NCBI RefSeq assembly: GCF_042453785.1
Contig: NC_091677.1
Coordinates: 5,055,501-5,119,500, forward strand
Reading direction: 5' to 3'
DNA length: 64,000 nucleotides
Source: Malus domestica
Lineage: Eukaryota; Streptophyta; Magnoliopsida; Rosales; Rosaceae
In this document: positions 34,398 to 45,910 of the stretch, piece by piece
How positions within the stretch are numbered: the stretch's first letter is position 1
Layout of the letters: each line of letters begins with the position of its first letter
Made by a program: the position numbers and the translations under genes
Notes under the pieces: generated by a model
What the model was told of the DNA's origin: nothing
What the model saw: only the letters and a program-made list of their open reading frames with translations
Databases searched by the model: none

Positions 34398-35629
34398 GTA
34401 ACTAACATGTTGCATACTATATATAATTAATATTATTAGAGAGTGGTACAAATGTGGTATGAAAAATATGGTAAGAGTAGTATTTTTAAAGTAAAAAATG
34501 TTTGTTTGTTTTTGTGATTGAACGATGAACCGATGGTTGGATATTGTTTTTTTTTTTTTTTTGGACGGTGTGTGGGATGATGAATATTGATCGATCGATC
34601 ACTAGTAGCTGAGTGTCTGGTACTTGTCAATATTAAATATTCCACAAAGGTACCAAGGACGATTAAGATACACCCACGAGGGGGTAACATGCAAATGAAA
34701 TTGGGCATATCGTTTGATCCGTAGTTGATAATTCCATTGTTGTTTGTTAATGCACAAAACTACACTACAAGACTAGACCACCCCTGTATGTGTGTGGAGA
34801 ACCCCACCACAAGCTTCATCCTTGCTCGCTCGTATTGGCCAAGCAGCCCCCCGATCACGTGGTTTTGGTACCTATGCCCATATGTCATAAGCTTACCTAA
34901 TCTGGATTACTGGACTCAACTCACCCAAGCACCTCAAGCTCAATGCATGCATGACGAGCGAGTCAACCTCGTAATCTGTTGTATGATCTCTTCACGCGCA
35001 GGACTCATCAAATTCGTCACTCATGCTAAACGATGAGTGTTGTAGACAAAAAAAAAATATACAGAACTCTCTCTCCAACGCAAGAGAGTACGTACACTAC
35101 TATTCTAGATGGAGATGAGATCATGAACACACAAACACACATTCAAGCAACATAAATAATATAACTTGATAATACAATAGTGGGAGGGAATGAAAGAAAC
35201 AACAGCAAAGACAAGCAATTATGCGTCAATACAAATTGCAATTGGGGACCCTTTCACACATGGGGTGGGGGTGCTCCCCTTCTGCTGTGGAGCCAACCTA
35301 GCTACCTTATGTTTTATCAGAATCTTTCCAAAATTGTTGCTTGGAACCACATACGTACTTATTGGTTATTGCCTCCAAGCTTTTCATCAGTTTCATAATA
35401 ATCTGTCCAACTTATAATATAACCCTAATTATATAGATATATATATATATATATATATTATCAATTGTTAGTTTCTTAATTATATATACTCAAAACTAAA
35501 AGCTGGTATACCTAGATGTGTAATATAGTTATAAATTGGAAGATTGTCTGTCTAGGGCAGAGAGAGCACGTAAAAATTAAAGAGAAGAGACGCATCGCAA
35601 GCACGAGTTTGCATGGAGTACAATAATAT

Positions 35630-35811
35630 AGAGGAGGATTATCTCTCTTCCTATTTCAATCTATTTTTCTCCCCTCTTCTCACATATTATTTTATATCTT
35701 ATTATCTTTATAAAAAAAATCAATATAAAATGTTGATGTGCAAAACCGTGACCTTTCAAATAAGAAGAGAATGAATAGAAGAGAAATTAGGAAATAAGAA
35801 AATCCTCCTCC
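35630..35811. mobile_element. Mutator-type MITE, 182 bp
   Basis: Perfect 9-bp duplication CAATAATAT (35621-35629, 35812-35820). Ends are AGAGGAGGATTATCT and, reversed, GGAGGAGGATTTTCTT. The interior ATCTTATTATCTTTATAAAA...CCGTGACC matches the element at 19374-19588, so both are one family with diverged ends. Confidence 0.82.
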
Positions 35812-36624
35812 CAATAATATTGGGGTTTGGGGTTCTTTTGTATTTTATCTGAAATAATGTAGCAAGGCCTCTATTATTGGCATTAAGTAGCCGAAAGTAT
35901 ATTAGAGTAAGATAGGACAGGAAACCCTAGTTATGCAGACGGACGTACGTACGTCCATGCCCACTGTTGGAATCCATTGTCTCGCATCGGACAGATGGAG
36001 AGAAGAAAATCAGTTTAAATAGAATTACTTCAATCTAACTAACATCAAAATATTTTGTAATAAAATTTTATACTTGACAGATTGAGCAGATAATCAAGTA
36101 GGGATAATATCGATATTGTTGGAGCAGACTCTCAACCCGTCTATCTGAATTGGCCGTAGACCACGCGTGACCTGGCCTCTTATCTGCAGGACCGACTGCC
36201 TCTAGCAACTACCAACTAACTATCTGGACACAGTTTTTTCATAAAAAAGGTAAGACGATGTTAAATATGTAACAAAAAAATGTATAACCTTTCATTTTTG
36301 TATTAACACTTAACACCTAGTAGTTAACGATGGAAATTGTTTAAGTAAATATTCATGCCATTTATATTACATAGAATCCATGACCGCACGATAGTGGGTT
36401 CCAAATATATTTAGGAACAATTGAAACTTATTGTGAATGAAAAATAATCAAGTTTTGTTAGGTGGTATTGCTTCTGGGGGAAAGACACGTGTTGTAATCC
36501 CAATAGAGCATAATTTGCTTTTTGTCTAATCACTCACTCACTCAGCATAAAGGACAAAGAAACAATAATTGAATTCAACTAGTCACTTCTGCATTATGTG
36601 TGTATATGTATACACAGCGGATAG

Positions 36625-36988
36625 TGTTTTTTTACATAATTTTTTTATATATACACGCTTTTGTAGAGTTTATTTTGAAATGTGTTTTAATGATTAAGAT
36701 CATTTATTTTTTGGAACGTTGTTTATAGATTATTTTTGCAAAAAGTTAGACAAATTCAAAATTATTAAGATATTCATTTGTAGTGAATAAAATAGAAAAA
36801 TACGGTTTTACAAAAAAATCCTAAACGCTTAATCTAACGGTTATATGGTTTCAAATTTGAATGATATTTGATAAACATGATCTTTGAGTGAAGACATAAA
36901 AGATAGGTAATTCAAAATGTTAAAATACATTACAAAGCAAGCTCTGCAAAAATATGTGTAAAAAGTTATGTAAGAAGGTGATACTACA
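36625..36988. mobile_element. Foldback MITE with long degenerate arms
   Basis: The left arm (TTTACATAATTTTTTTATAT, then GTAGAGTTTATTTTGAAATG) pairs in reverse with the right arm (TTACATAACTTTTTACACAT, then GCAGAGCTTGCTTTGTAATG). AT-rich interior. The borders are approximate. Confidence 0.6.
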
Positions 36989-37870
36989 TATCTGTCTCTA
37001 TATACATGCATGTTTATATATGGTAATATTTCTAACCTAAGACATATTAGAGGATTTTTTTGATTTGAAATGTTATTTCCTTAACTGAAAATTGTAGGAA
37101 CTAAAACTAGTTTAAGATGTACTATTTTCTTAAGGAGAGATAAAGGAAAATTGTATTGTAACGTCTATGTATAAATCATCACGGGATCCGATAAATGAAA
37201 AGACAATAAGATTATATATACGAAAGTATACTATAGCTACGACAATTTCTCAAACAAACAAAAAGGTATGACTTGTACAAAGGGATTTAATGAGCTATGA
37301 GTGACTAACAAATCATGATGGTTAAATGGTTGATGACTACTTGTGTCAGCAACGTAGTCTAATGACCATCATGTGTTTTTCTTAGGATTTTTTGTTCACT
37401 TGGCTTGCTAGCATCTTTCTTAAGTTTATCACTTGTAAAATTTTATTCTGTCGGTGAAGTTTTTGTTTTAAAAAAAAAAACTACATATTGGTTATGGTCT
37501 CCTCACATCTTTACCTACCGTCGGTATGCCGGGGTGACAATTGCAAGGTCAAAGAAAATTGTTATTATCCCCAGTAGGTAAGAAGTAAAGAAGCATAGAA
37601 AAGTGTGGGTGAAACAGGTGACAGATTGCAAAAAGAGACAGAAGCAAATGGGGAAAAATATCAGAAAGCTAGGTCAGGAAGAAGGGGGGGTTGGGAGAGA
37701 GATTGAGACGCAAAATAAGAAATCAATCAATTCAGCGAATAAAACAGGTGCACTTGGATAGACCTACCACACGTGCACACGATCATTTTATGGGAATGGG
37801 GAGTGGGTTTGTGGTTTGGATAAAGACGTCAAGAAACTACAAAACAAACAAAGAAACAGACATCTTTAGT

Positions 37871-38080
37871 ACTGGTTTGATATTGATGTTCTTTTATAAA
37901 AAATAAGTATAAAAAAAGTTGAATTTAAAAAAGTGTTTGATAAACACTTAAAAACAACTTATTTTTAAAAATTTTGGTGAAAAAAAAACTAAAAACATGA
38001 AACAGCAAAAATAAGATTATTCTCATATAACAGTAGAAACAATTTTTTATTTTAAAGCATAACAATATCAAACCAGCGTG
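37871..38080. mobile_element. Small TIR MITE
   Basis: Terminal repeats ACTGGTTTGATATTGATGTT and, reversed, CGCTGGTTTGATATTGTTAT. AT-rich interior with AAAAATAAGTAT-like tracts. The target duplication is unclear. Confidence 0.65.
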
Positions 38081-38948
38081 TACTACTTCTGCACAAATGA
38101 TTTTAACTTCATATTTTTTAATTTTTATGTTTTTGTTTGATAATTGTTGTGTTTATTTATTTTTCAAGTTCAGAGTTTGGGAACTGAGCTGAGATTTGTG
38201 AGTCTCAAGACGTTTCTCTGTGGCATCAGCATGTAGTTGTCACTTGAAATTTTTTACACCGATTGTTTCAGTTTACTGTCATAAAAAGAAAGTTTGGCCA
38301 AAATATTGATTTTTAGGGTTTTCAATTTTTTTTTTCCCGCACTTCATGTTGATTTCACTTAATCTTTCTCATTAATTTGTATCATGCATTCCACATATAA
38401 TGGAGAGATCATGTTGCGTCACACGAAAACAATCTTTCAACAAAGGGTGATCAACCTAAAGCTTTGAACATTATAATTCATATCCAGCGAACCAAATATG
38501 TTAGTAGATAGGCCATTTCAAGCATATAAAATCTTAAGGTGTATTTAATTGGAATTTTAGAAGAGCTTTAATTTTATGAATTTGAATGGATTCCATATAT
38601 GTCATTTGAATTTTGAGTAAATTCTTTCAAAGTAACAAGAAGCGTGTTGAATTTGTTAAAGCCTAAACTATACTATGAAATATACGTAAATCCATCAAAA
38701 TTATATACTTTTGAAAGAACCCTCAACCTTTTAAAACCAAAACATGATTGAATACACCTAGATCAAGACTGAATACACTGTATGTACTTTTATTTTTTCT
38801 TTTAAAATTCTTACTAAATATCCCTAAATTTTATAAATACATTCAAATTTTTTATTGAATGTGTTGAATTTTTAAACTATTTTTTTCTTTAATACATATT
38901 TTTACATAAAGGAATGGGAAGTTCAGATAAGCCATACAATGGGCAGCC

Positions 38949-39046
38949 TAATTTGGTATCGAATTCGCCATCCACGAGAATCGAACATAAAACATCTCAC
39001 TTCCAAATGAAGATGAATAGCATCAGACTGTAATACTGAGTGGCAG
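38949..39046 (-). mobile_element. tRNA-derived SINE, copy 4
   Basis: Reads on minus as GCCACTCAGTATTACAGTC at the head and TTTTATGTTCGATTCTCG at the B box, the same head as the family at 497, 27600 and 59555, but its body ends GGTATCGAATTCGCC-like on plus, a subfamily difference. Confidence 0.6.
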
Positions 39047-40373
39047 AAAATTCTTTAATATTCCAATTGAATACACCGTTTTGGATTTAGTTCCAATATA
39101 ATCAATTTTTCTAAATATTTTCTATATAAAGATTACATCTCATGCAAATGTCTATTATGCGTGCGTATATAAGTAATATGGAGGTGTGGTCAGTTCGATT
39201 CACAAACTAGATTTGATCGACTTGGGCCCAAGCTTTTGTTCGGAAAATTCTTTGCTAAGGTACGATTTCAGCTATTGATATTAGTAGTTTAAATGTCTAC
39301 ATATTCTTTGTATTGTGATTTTCTCACACAATCATTGTCCTTTTTAATAACCCAAAATTACCTTAGGCAGTTGACTATCAAATCGCCTTGTGAAAGACAA
39401 AATAATCCAAAATTACCTTCACTTGTTCAAACAAAAGTTAATTTCTATTAAACGAACAAATACATAATCTTATTTAAAATTATAAAGAAACAAGAAATGA
39501 GAGTTTACGTCCACCAAAAGAAGACTTCATTAACACGCCCGTACGAGAGGTTAGTTGAATAAAATCAGGGGCGGGGCTGCATAGGAATCCGGGTGGTCCT
39601 AGAGCCGTTCGACGTTGGGAAATACGATGATTAAGATCTTTCATGGACTCTTGAAATGTCTGGTCATGAACCTTTTTGTATCCATCAAGTAGTTGATGAA
39701 ATGCATGTTTGACATATCTTGATGGCACCTAGTAGGATGCGTCAACATTCTTCAATAGAATGAGTCAGTATCACTCGACATGAGGTCTAGACTAACTTAG
39801 AAACGTTACTCAACATAATTCTATAGGCCCTATCGACAAACTTGACAAATGTCAACATGCGAGCATCATGGCTTGGCGGATGACGAAACGCCCAAGTTAT
39901 ACAACTAAAGAGGTTTGTTTCAACATTAGGATCCCTGAGGTTAATTTTTAGCTCCATTTCTAATAAAACATGACTTTAGGGGCTTTTCTTTTTAGAAAAA
40001 ACGAAAATCTAAACTATATGGTAAGAGAGATTCAAATTTATTCACGAGGACTACCACACTATCATGGCCATTCACATCCTACATCTGCCTAACGTTCTGC
40101 TTTTGAATTAAAACAAATTAAGTTATTAATTAGAACTTAATTAGTATCATGATGAATTGTGTGCGTACACACAGCTCTCCATCCACCCCTGCGTTGTATG
40201 AGATCAATAATTTAGAGGAAATAATTGGTTGGGTACCCATCTCTGCCGCTCTGGCATGAAAAAAGTAGAAGAGAACAAACTAGAGGCCCTCGTGCAACTG
40301 GAGGGTAGACATTCTTCCATCTCTCTCTTTTCTGCCACCTGTAGCGGCCAGCCATATGGCCCCTCATGTTCTC

Positions 40374-40706
40374 TGATGAAATTGAGGTTTCGCCATAAAA
40401 TCAATTGATAATATGAGAAGTAGCTCAAAATTATATAAGCACATAGCAAACCTTGTCCCTCACCAAGGTGGGACAACTCTCAACACACCATGCACGTGTG
40501 GTGGATTTTCAAGCCTACATGTGGACAACAACTGAGTACGCGTGAGCACGTGTGGCCCTTGGGCTTTCACACGAGACAACCTGGTCTGATATCATGATGA
40601 AATTAGGGTTCCACTATAAAACCAATTAACAATATGAAGAGTAACTCAAAACCATATAAGCACATAACAAAATTTGTCCCTCACGAATATGGGACAACTC
40701 TCAACA
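40374..40706 (-). mobile_element. TRIM element, family 2, two 112-bp LTRs
   Basis: LTRs at 40374-40485 and 40595-40706 (112 bp each) with a 109-bp interior. On minus each LTR starts TGTTGAGAGTTGTCCCA, and a primer site (TGATATCAGACCAGG, a decayed TGGTATCAGAGC) follows the first. No coding part. Same family as 27252-27523. Confidence 0.75.
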
Positions 40707-41861
40707 TCCTTCCCCCTCCCTCCCTCTCTCTCATAATATAACCTTTTGGCAGCCTACCAGTACCGTATGTGTTCTGTCTGCAATTCCATGCAACGTTTTT
40801 TTTTTAAACCACATCGCTTTCTCTTATTCTCCCCTTAGTTTCCTCTCCTCCTCTTCTTCTTCTTCTTCTTCTTAGTTTCCTCTCCTCCTCTTCTTCTTCT
40901 TCTTCTTCTTATTATTATTTTAGCTTTGGCCTTTATTTTCCTGGATTTTAGCTTGTTCTAATCAATCTGTTTTATGCATTTCATGTCGGCATGCAATCGT
41001 CTACCTAATCATGCTATCTTATAACAAATTACTTTGGAATTGGATAACAAGTTGGAGAATTAAAGGATGTCTATATGTATATGCCATTTGTCACCTGCCA
41101 AACAAGACACTCGTGTGTACTAGAAACTCCAAGGAGTTTCAACATCTTTTTCAATTTTTGAAATCTAGCAATTCTCAAATTGGATCAAGTACATCAAAGA
41201 TAAAAGTAACTATTCAATGAACTGTATCTATTCAATGAACTGTATCAGAAAATGATCTTATATATTTTGGATCATATAACACGTTATGATGTATTTGTAT
41301 TAGAATATGAAATGTACATAAAATGATGAACCAAAACAATATCTTATAGTTTTCACAAGCATAAAAGTACATGAAGATCACATATAACATTACTGTTGTC
41401 GTAGTAACTCTCATTATCCTACAACAAAACGATTACCGACTATCTTTAATTTGAAAACTAAGTTAAGATTGGTAAAACCCCTTTTGTGTCTAATCTCTTT
41501 CCAAGGATCTCAATATGTATCCCCCACCTTTGTTCAAGTCACCATCCAATCCACCTTATTTTCCACTCAAAGACAAGCCATCAGCTTCAAACCAAAGTCA
41601 AGAAACAAAATGAGAGTAGAAGAGATAAGCGAATTACAGGACGAACCATGTCTCATTAGATTCATGTAACATGTTGATCAGACTGATGATCATCGACACC
41701 TACTGTACGGCCTGCCCCCGAAGATAATATGTGGTGAATGTTAATTAATTATGAATTATGAATTCATGATGACGATCATCACGACAAACCCTAGTTACAC
41801 ACTTTAACTATTTTTGTCACTATTTGCGCAAGGAATCACAAGAGAAATAATAGATGTTTAG

Positions 41862-42220
41862 TAGGCCTTTTAGTCAAAATGGTCTCTGAGATTGACATAA
41901 TTCCTCATTTTAGTCTCTAACAATGAAAATCAATAGAAGTGCTTCCTAAGTTTGTCCACCGTAAATAATTTTTGTCCTTCCGTGAAAACTCTGTAATTAT
42001 CCTCGTAGAGGAGTTAGTTTGACAAAAATACCCTTCAAAAAGTGGTCATGGGTTTATTCACTTGACAATTTAACAAATATTTTGACAAATTTTCACAAGA
42101 GGACCAAAATGATTTATAGTGGACAAACTTCGGGACTAGTTCTATCAATTTTTATTGTCAAGGAATAAAGTAAGGAGTTGTGTCTATCTCAGGAACCACT
42201 TTGGAGAAAAAGCCTAATTA
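41862..42220. mobile_element. Long-TIR foldback MITE, family member 2
   Basis: Arms of about 130 bases: GTCCACCGTAAATAATTTTT on the left pairs with GTCCACTATAAATCATTTTG in reverse on the right; the outer ends are TAGGCCTTTTAGTCAAAATG and TAGGCTTTTTCTCCAAAGTG. Same family as 22632-22979. Confidence 0.75.
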
Positions 42221-42387
42221 GTATTGAAACAAAACAATCATGTTCTCTTAGTCACCTAGTGACTAAGGATACATGGTCACTCACCGTTGAATTGGAAACA
42301 TTAATAGCACATTGATTTAATCTACACCCTTAATATCATACCCAACAATAAGTGATCATACATTTCTTCTATTGAAACAAATTAGAG

Positions 42388-42549
42388 AAATGCTAAGGAA
42401 AATCTCTCAAAGTGAAATTTTTATGGATTTTCTATCACCTCACAGTTTAATGTCAATTCTCGTGTCAACATTATAAACATTGTGTAAAAAACATGAAGTA
42501 ACAGAAAGTCTATAAAAAGTCCCACTTTTGAGAGAGTCGCCTTAGCATG
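42388..42549. mobile_element. Small TIR MITE, TGCTAAGG family (copy 1)
   Basis: Terminal repeats TGCTAAGGAAAATCTCTCAA and, reversed, TGCTAAGGCGACTCTCTCAA, with TCACCTCACAGTTTAATGTC inside. A diverged relative lies at 44614-44758. Confidence 0.7.
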
Positions 42550-43476
42550 TCTCAACAAATTATTCATAAAAAACAAGTTAAAGGAAATTAATGGAAAATT
42601 TCTATAACTAGCTAGGTATAGTTATTTCTCAACAAATTATTCATAAAAACAAGTAGAAAGATGTTAATGGAAAACTTCTATTACTAGCTAGGTCTAGTTA
42701 GCACTCTAGGGTTTATGGTTGTATTTGTGATCAAACTTCTCTTTCATACATTTGACATTTGAAGTTTATGTTTCAATATATTGATTTATTGAGGAGTGCT
42801 TTTAGTTCACTCAGGATCCTCGTTAGATTCTCTTTATGAGAATTCCAGGAATCCTTCAATCATATCCGTTTATCGTATATTATGCAGTCAGTTTTCGTTA
42901 GATGCTGTTTATATTCAATTTTAAATAAAAAAATTTATAATAATTTCTGACCATACGATGTATTATAACCGGATGTGATTTAAAGATTTTCGAAATTCTC
43001 ACAAAGAAAATCCGACGAAGATCATCACTCCTCCTAGTTTTCTTTTACCTTTTAGACCTACCCTAGTGAGAACACGTAAAGGCAAATACTTCATCATACT
43101 TCAAAGTCTGATTCCAACTTTAATAGCAAAGGACAATCTTCTTCTCACTAACCAATGTACCATCTACGGTACTAGATCTTGCAAGATAATTAATGGCTAC
43201 CATTAAATATTTTAAAGAACACTCGCATGTATCGTTATCCATCGACCAAAAGATAAGGAAAAAGGATTGCTCGTAATGCATATAATCTGCAGATTCTGTA
43301 CTGTAAATTATGATTGAAAACAATGTTACAATGTACGGATCGATGTTCTTGTGCTCAGTCTGCATATGCTTCTTAACCTGATTGTTAATGGTGAAGATTC
43401 CCTACTATAATGACGGCATTTAAACATAGCTAACGATGGTGGGTGGGATGTTAAATGTTTGTGGCTTACTCCGGGT

Positions 43477-43590
43477 ACTGTTCAATTTAACGAAAAATCA
43501 TAATTTTACATTAAAAAATCAATTATGGTACTATTCACTTTACCTTTTATTTTGTCATTATCGTTAAAACTCAAAGTTTATTTTTTATTT
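43477..43590. mobile_element. Small MITE, ACGAAAAA family (copy 2)
   Basis: TACTGTTCAATTTAACGAAA, AATTTTACATTAAAAAATCA, GTACTATTCACTTTACC and ATCGTTAAAACTCAAAGTTT place it with the elements at 28555, 44355 and 47668. The borders are approximate. Confidence 0.6.
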
Positions 43591-44005
43591 TTTATATCTA
43601 TCACTAAAGTAAGAAGGTGAATGCTTTCATTATATGATAACGATAATTTAGACACAATGAATACTCATACTGTCATACTCTGAATGTATCACAAATTTAG
43701 ATAAATATTAGCTCGGCTAATGATTCAGATTCAAAATCTAACTCTCAGTCAGAGTTAGGGAATATGTTAATTCATACTTATGGATGAGGCAAGATTTATG
43801 GTATTTTGAGATTATGTGGAACTCTATTTATATTTCCCTTGAAGGTGTTTGAGATTAAAAGTCCAAAAGTCGAGAGTGGGGTGTGGGAATTTACAGCCCA
43901 CAGCTTCAAACTAGAACAAGGGGCAGTCCAAGTTTCAAACTAGCAGTTAGAAAGGAACCAAAAGAATACATGCACTCACACACACACACTCTCTCTCTTA
44001 TTCAC

Positions 44006-44107
44006 ATGGTAACCAAGCTCCTGTGTCTTCTTCTGGTTTTTGCAATTCCATTGCCAGATCTTGTTGACGAACATGTGAAAGGGATTCACTTTTCTTTTAG
44101 GCCCTAG
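44006..44107 (+). CDS. Possible small secreted peptide ORF (33 aa), unproven
   Basis: The ORF starts MVTKLLCLLLVFAIPLPDLV, a strong signal-peptide-like stretch, and ends DEHVKGIHFSFRP. It follows a CACACACTCTCTCTCTT leader of the type seen in plant 5' UTRs. I recognise no family, and it could be chance; an intron after this segment would change its end. Confidence 0.25.
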   Translation: MVTKLLCLLLVFAIPLPDLVDEHVKGIHFSFRP

Positions 44108-44354
44108 AGGGTGGTGTGCATGTGCCTTTCAAACTTACTACAGCAGTAAATTTTCCACAGCATCCTTCCTCCAAAGTCTAAACTAGTTTATGAATACGAT
44201 AGTTAAAAACTTTTTAACTTTTCACTTTTGAGCAAATCAATTTTTATTCAATTGCTTTGGCTTTGGAAATTCAAATCTTGTTGGGTCGTGAGGTAAGATA
44301 AGTTAAAAGTTTTGGAAAAGTGATTTTTTATTTTTTTAACACACAATATTTTAA

Positions 44355-44509
44355 AAGGAAAACTAATGAAAATGGTTTGAAAACTTTGAGTTTTAATGAT
44401 AAGGACAAAATAAAGGGTAAAGTGAATAGTACCAGGATTGACTTTTTAGTGTAAAAATGTGGTTTTTCGTTAAAGTGAACAGTACCGGGTGCTTTTCATT
44501 AAAGTTCTC
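44355..44509. mobile_element. Small MITE, ACGAAAAA family (copy 3)
   Basis: An 8-bp direct repeat TATTTTAA flanks it (44347-44354, 44510-44517). It has GAGTTTTAATGATAAGGACA, GTGAATAGTACC, AAATGTGGTTTTTCGTTAAA and GTGAACAGTACCGGG. The copy in the CYP85A intron is inverted relative to it and has the same flanking motif. Confidence 0.75.
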
Positions 44510-44613
44510 TATTTTAAATTGTTTTAATTTATAGGAGTGGATTCGTATTTGACGATAAATAAGCGGACACACAATTTTAGTCAACTTTCGATTGACTTAA
44601 CTTTTGTTGCCTA

Positions 44614-44758
44614 GAGAAATGTAAAGGAGAGCTGACTCTCTGTCACCTTACAATTTAATGTTAATTTTCGTACAAAGATTATAAAATATTATGCAAAAAA
44701 CATGAGGTAGTAGAGAATTCATAGAAAGATCAACTTTTAAAAGAACCTCATTTAGCAT
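44614..44758. mobile_element. Small TIR MITE, TGCTAAGG family (copy 2)
   Basis: GAGAAATGTAAAGGAGAGCT, TCACCTTACAATTTAATGTT, AAAACATGAGGTAGTAGAGA and the end CCTCATTTAGCATTT align with the copy at 42388-42549. Confidence 0.6.
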
Positions 44759-45716
44759 TTATCGTGTTGTCAAATAATCGTACCATAAAATCTCAACTTT
44801 CTACATGATATATGCACTTGAAGAACAATTCAAAAATAAATAAAAATAACAGAACTCGAAATTGTAGAATATTTATTAATCAAAATACTTGTTGTGCATA
44901 ATGAAATACATAAATAAATACAAGAATATCAATGGTACTAACTTGATTACAGAAGGTAGAGGCTAGCGTAATAGTTATGTCCTTCGAACAGTATTTACGT
45001 CCCACTCTTGTGCTTGTGGTTCAACAACGTCTGCTCGATCAGGATTCAACTACCTAATTCTACAACCCGCATTGGATTCTAGAATTCTAGCGAATTTGCT
45101 TTGTGTGTTTACTCTCTGGAAATTTCGTACGGAAGAAAGGAGGAAGAAAAGATATATCTGGAATGGAACTGAGGACTCCAGTTATTTAGGTTCTTTCATA
45201 CCTCTTCAAATACCTTTTGGATGTATCTGAAGCTATACAACTCTTTCCAAAGAGTTGTGTCTATTAATCAAAACGTTTTAAATTAATTTTAATTAAAAAC
45301 TTAATTAAAAAATTAAAACTAATTGATCAAATTAATTTTAATTATTAGGCCCCAAGTGCCCCAAGCCGTTGTCTTGATTAATATAAATTAATATTATGGT
45401 ATAATCATCAAGCCTAATCCATAGGATTGGTGGCCCAAGCCTCAATTCCCATTCCAAGTGGTCCAACACCTAACTAATATTGTAGAGGACAAAACATATA
45501 TAAAGGTCATTGAGAATCTTGTTTTCTCCAATGTGGGACAAGAGTTTCAAAACTCTAACAATATGCACGTGTAGAGATCAATAATAACACGTGACTGATC
45601 TTTGTGAAAGAACTAAACACTTTATAGTCATTCAAGTGAGCTTTTACTGCTCGAGGTCATAGATAAGGTCCCTCACTTTGTATAGGGTGCATGGATTGGC
45701 CTAAAATATGGTCTCT

Positions 45717-45718
<2 letters not shown>

Positions 45719-45758
<40 letters not shown>

Positions 45759-45807
45759 TATGGTGGTTGAGACTTGGATTGGCCTATATATATATATATA
45801 TATATAT
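45719..45807. repeat. CT and TA microsatellites in the CYP85A upstream region
   Basis: A (CT)n run at about 45719-45755 and a (TA)n run at 45785-45807 lie 100-190 bases before the CYP85A start codon. The TA run may serve as, or overlap, the TATA element. Confidence 0.75.
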
Positions 45808-45910
45808 GAAACACTTTTGGCTACACCACAAAACTAGAGCATGCCCATACCATTGAATGCTCTCTCTGTCTAGGGTTCCTTGCAGCTTCTAGGAGGAGAG
45901 CAGAGCATCA

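Larger units (their letters stand above)
34403..45910. other. Gene-poor intergenic block
   Basis: About 11.5 kb without a supported gene. It holds several MITEs (35630, 36625, 37871, 41862, 42388, 43477, 44355, 44614), a SINE on minus (38949), a TRIM (40374) and a duplicated (TCT)n tract (about 40845-40920). A 33-codon ORF at 44006-44107 with a hydrophobic start is the only possible peptide gene. Confidence 0.5.

Noticed and set aside
34725-35036. Plus-strand 103-codon ORF
   Set aside because: Low-complexity composition without family resemblance; no promoter or intron pattern.
39480-39728. Minus-strand 82-codon ORF
   Set aside because: No recognisable domain, no splice context and no neighbouring coding exons; possibly a decayed fragment, but not supportable.
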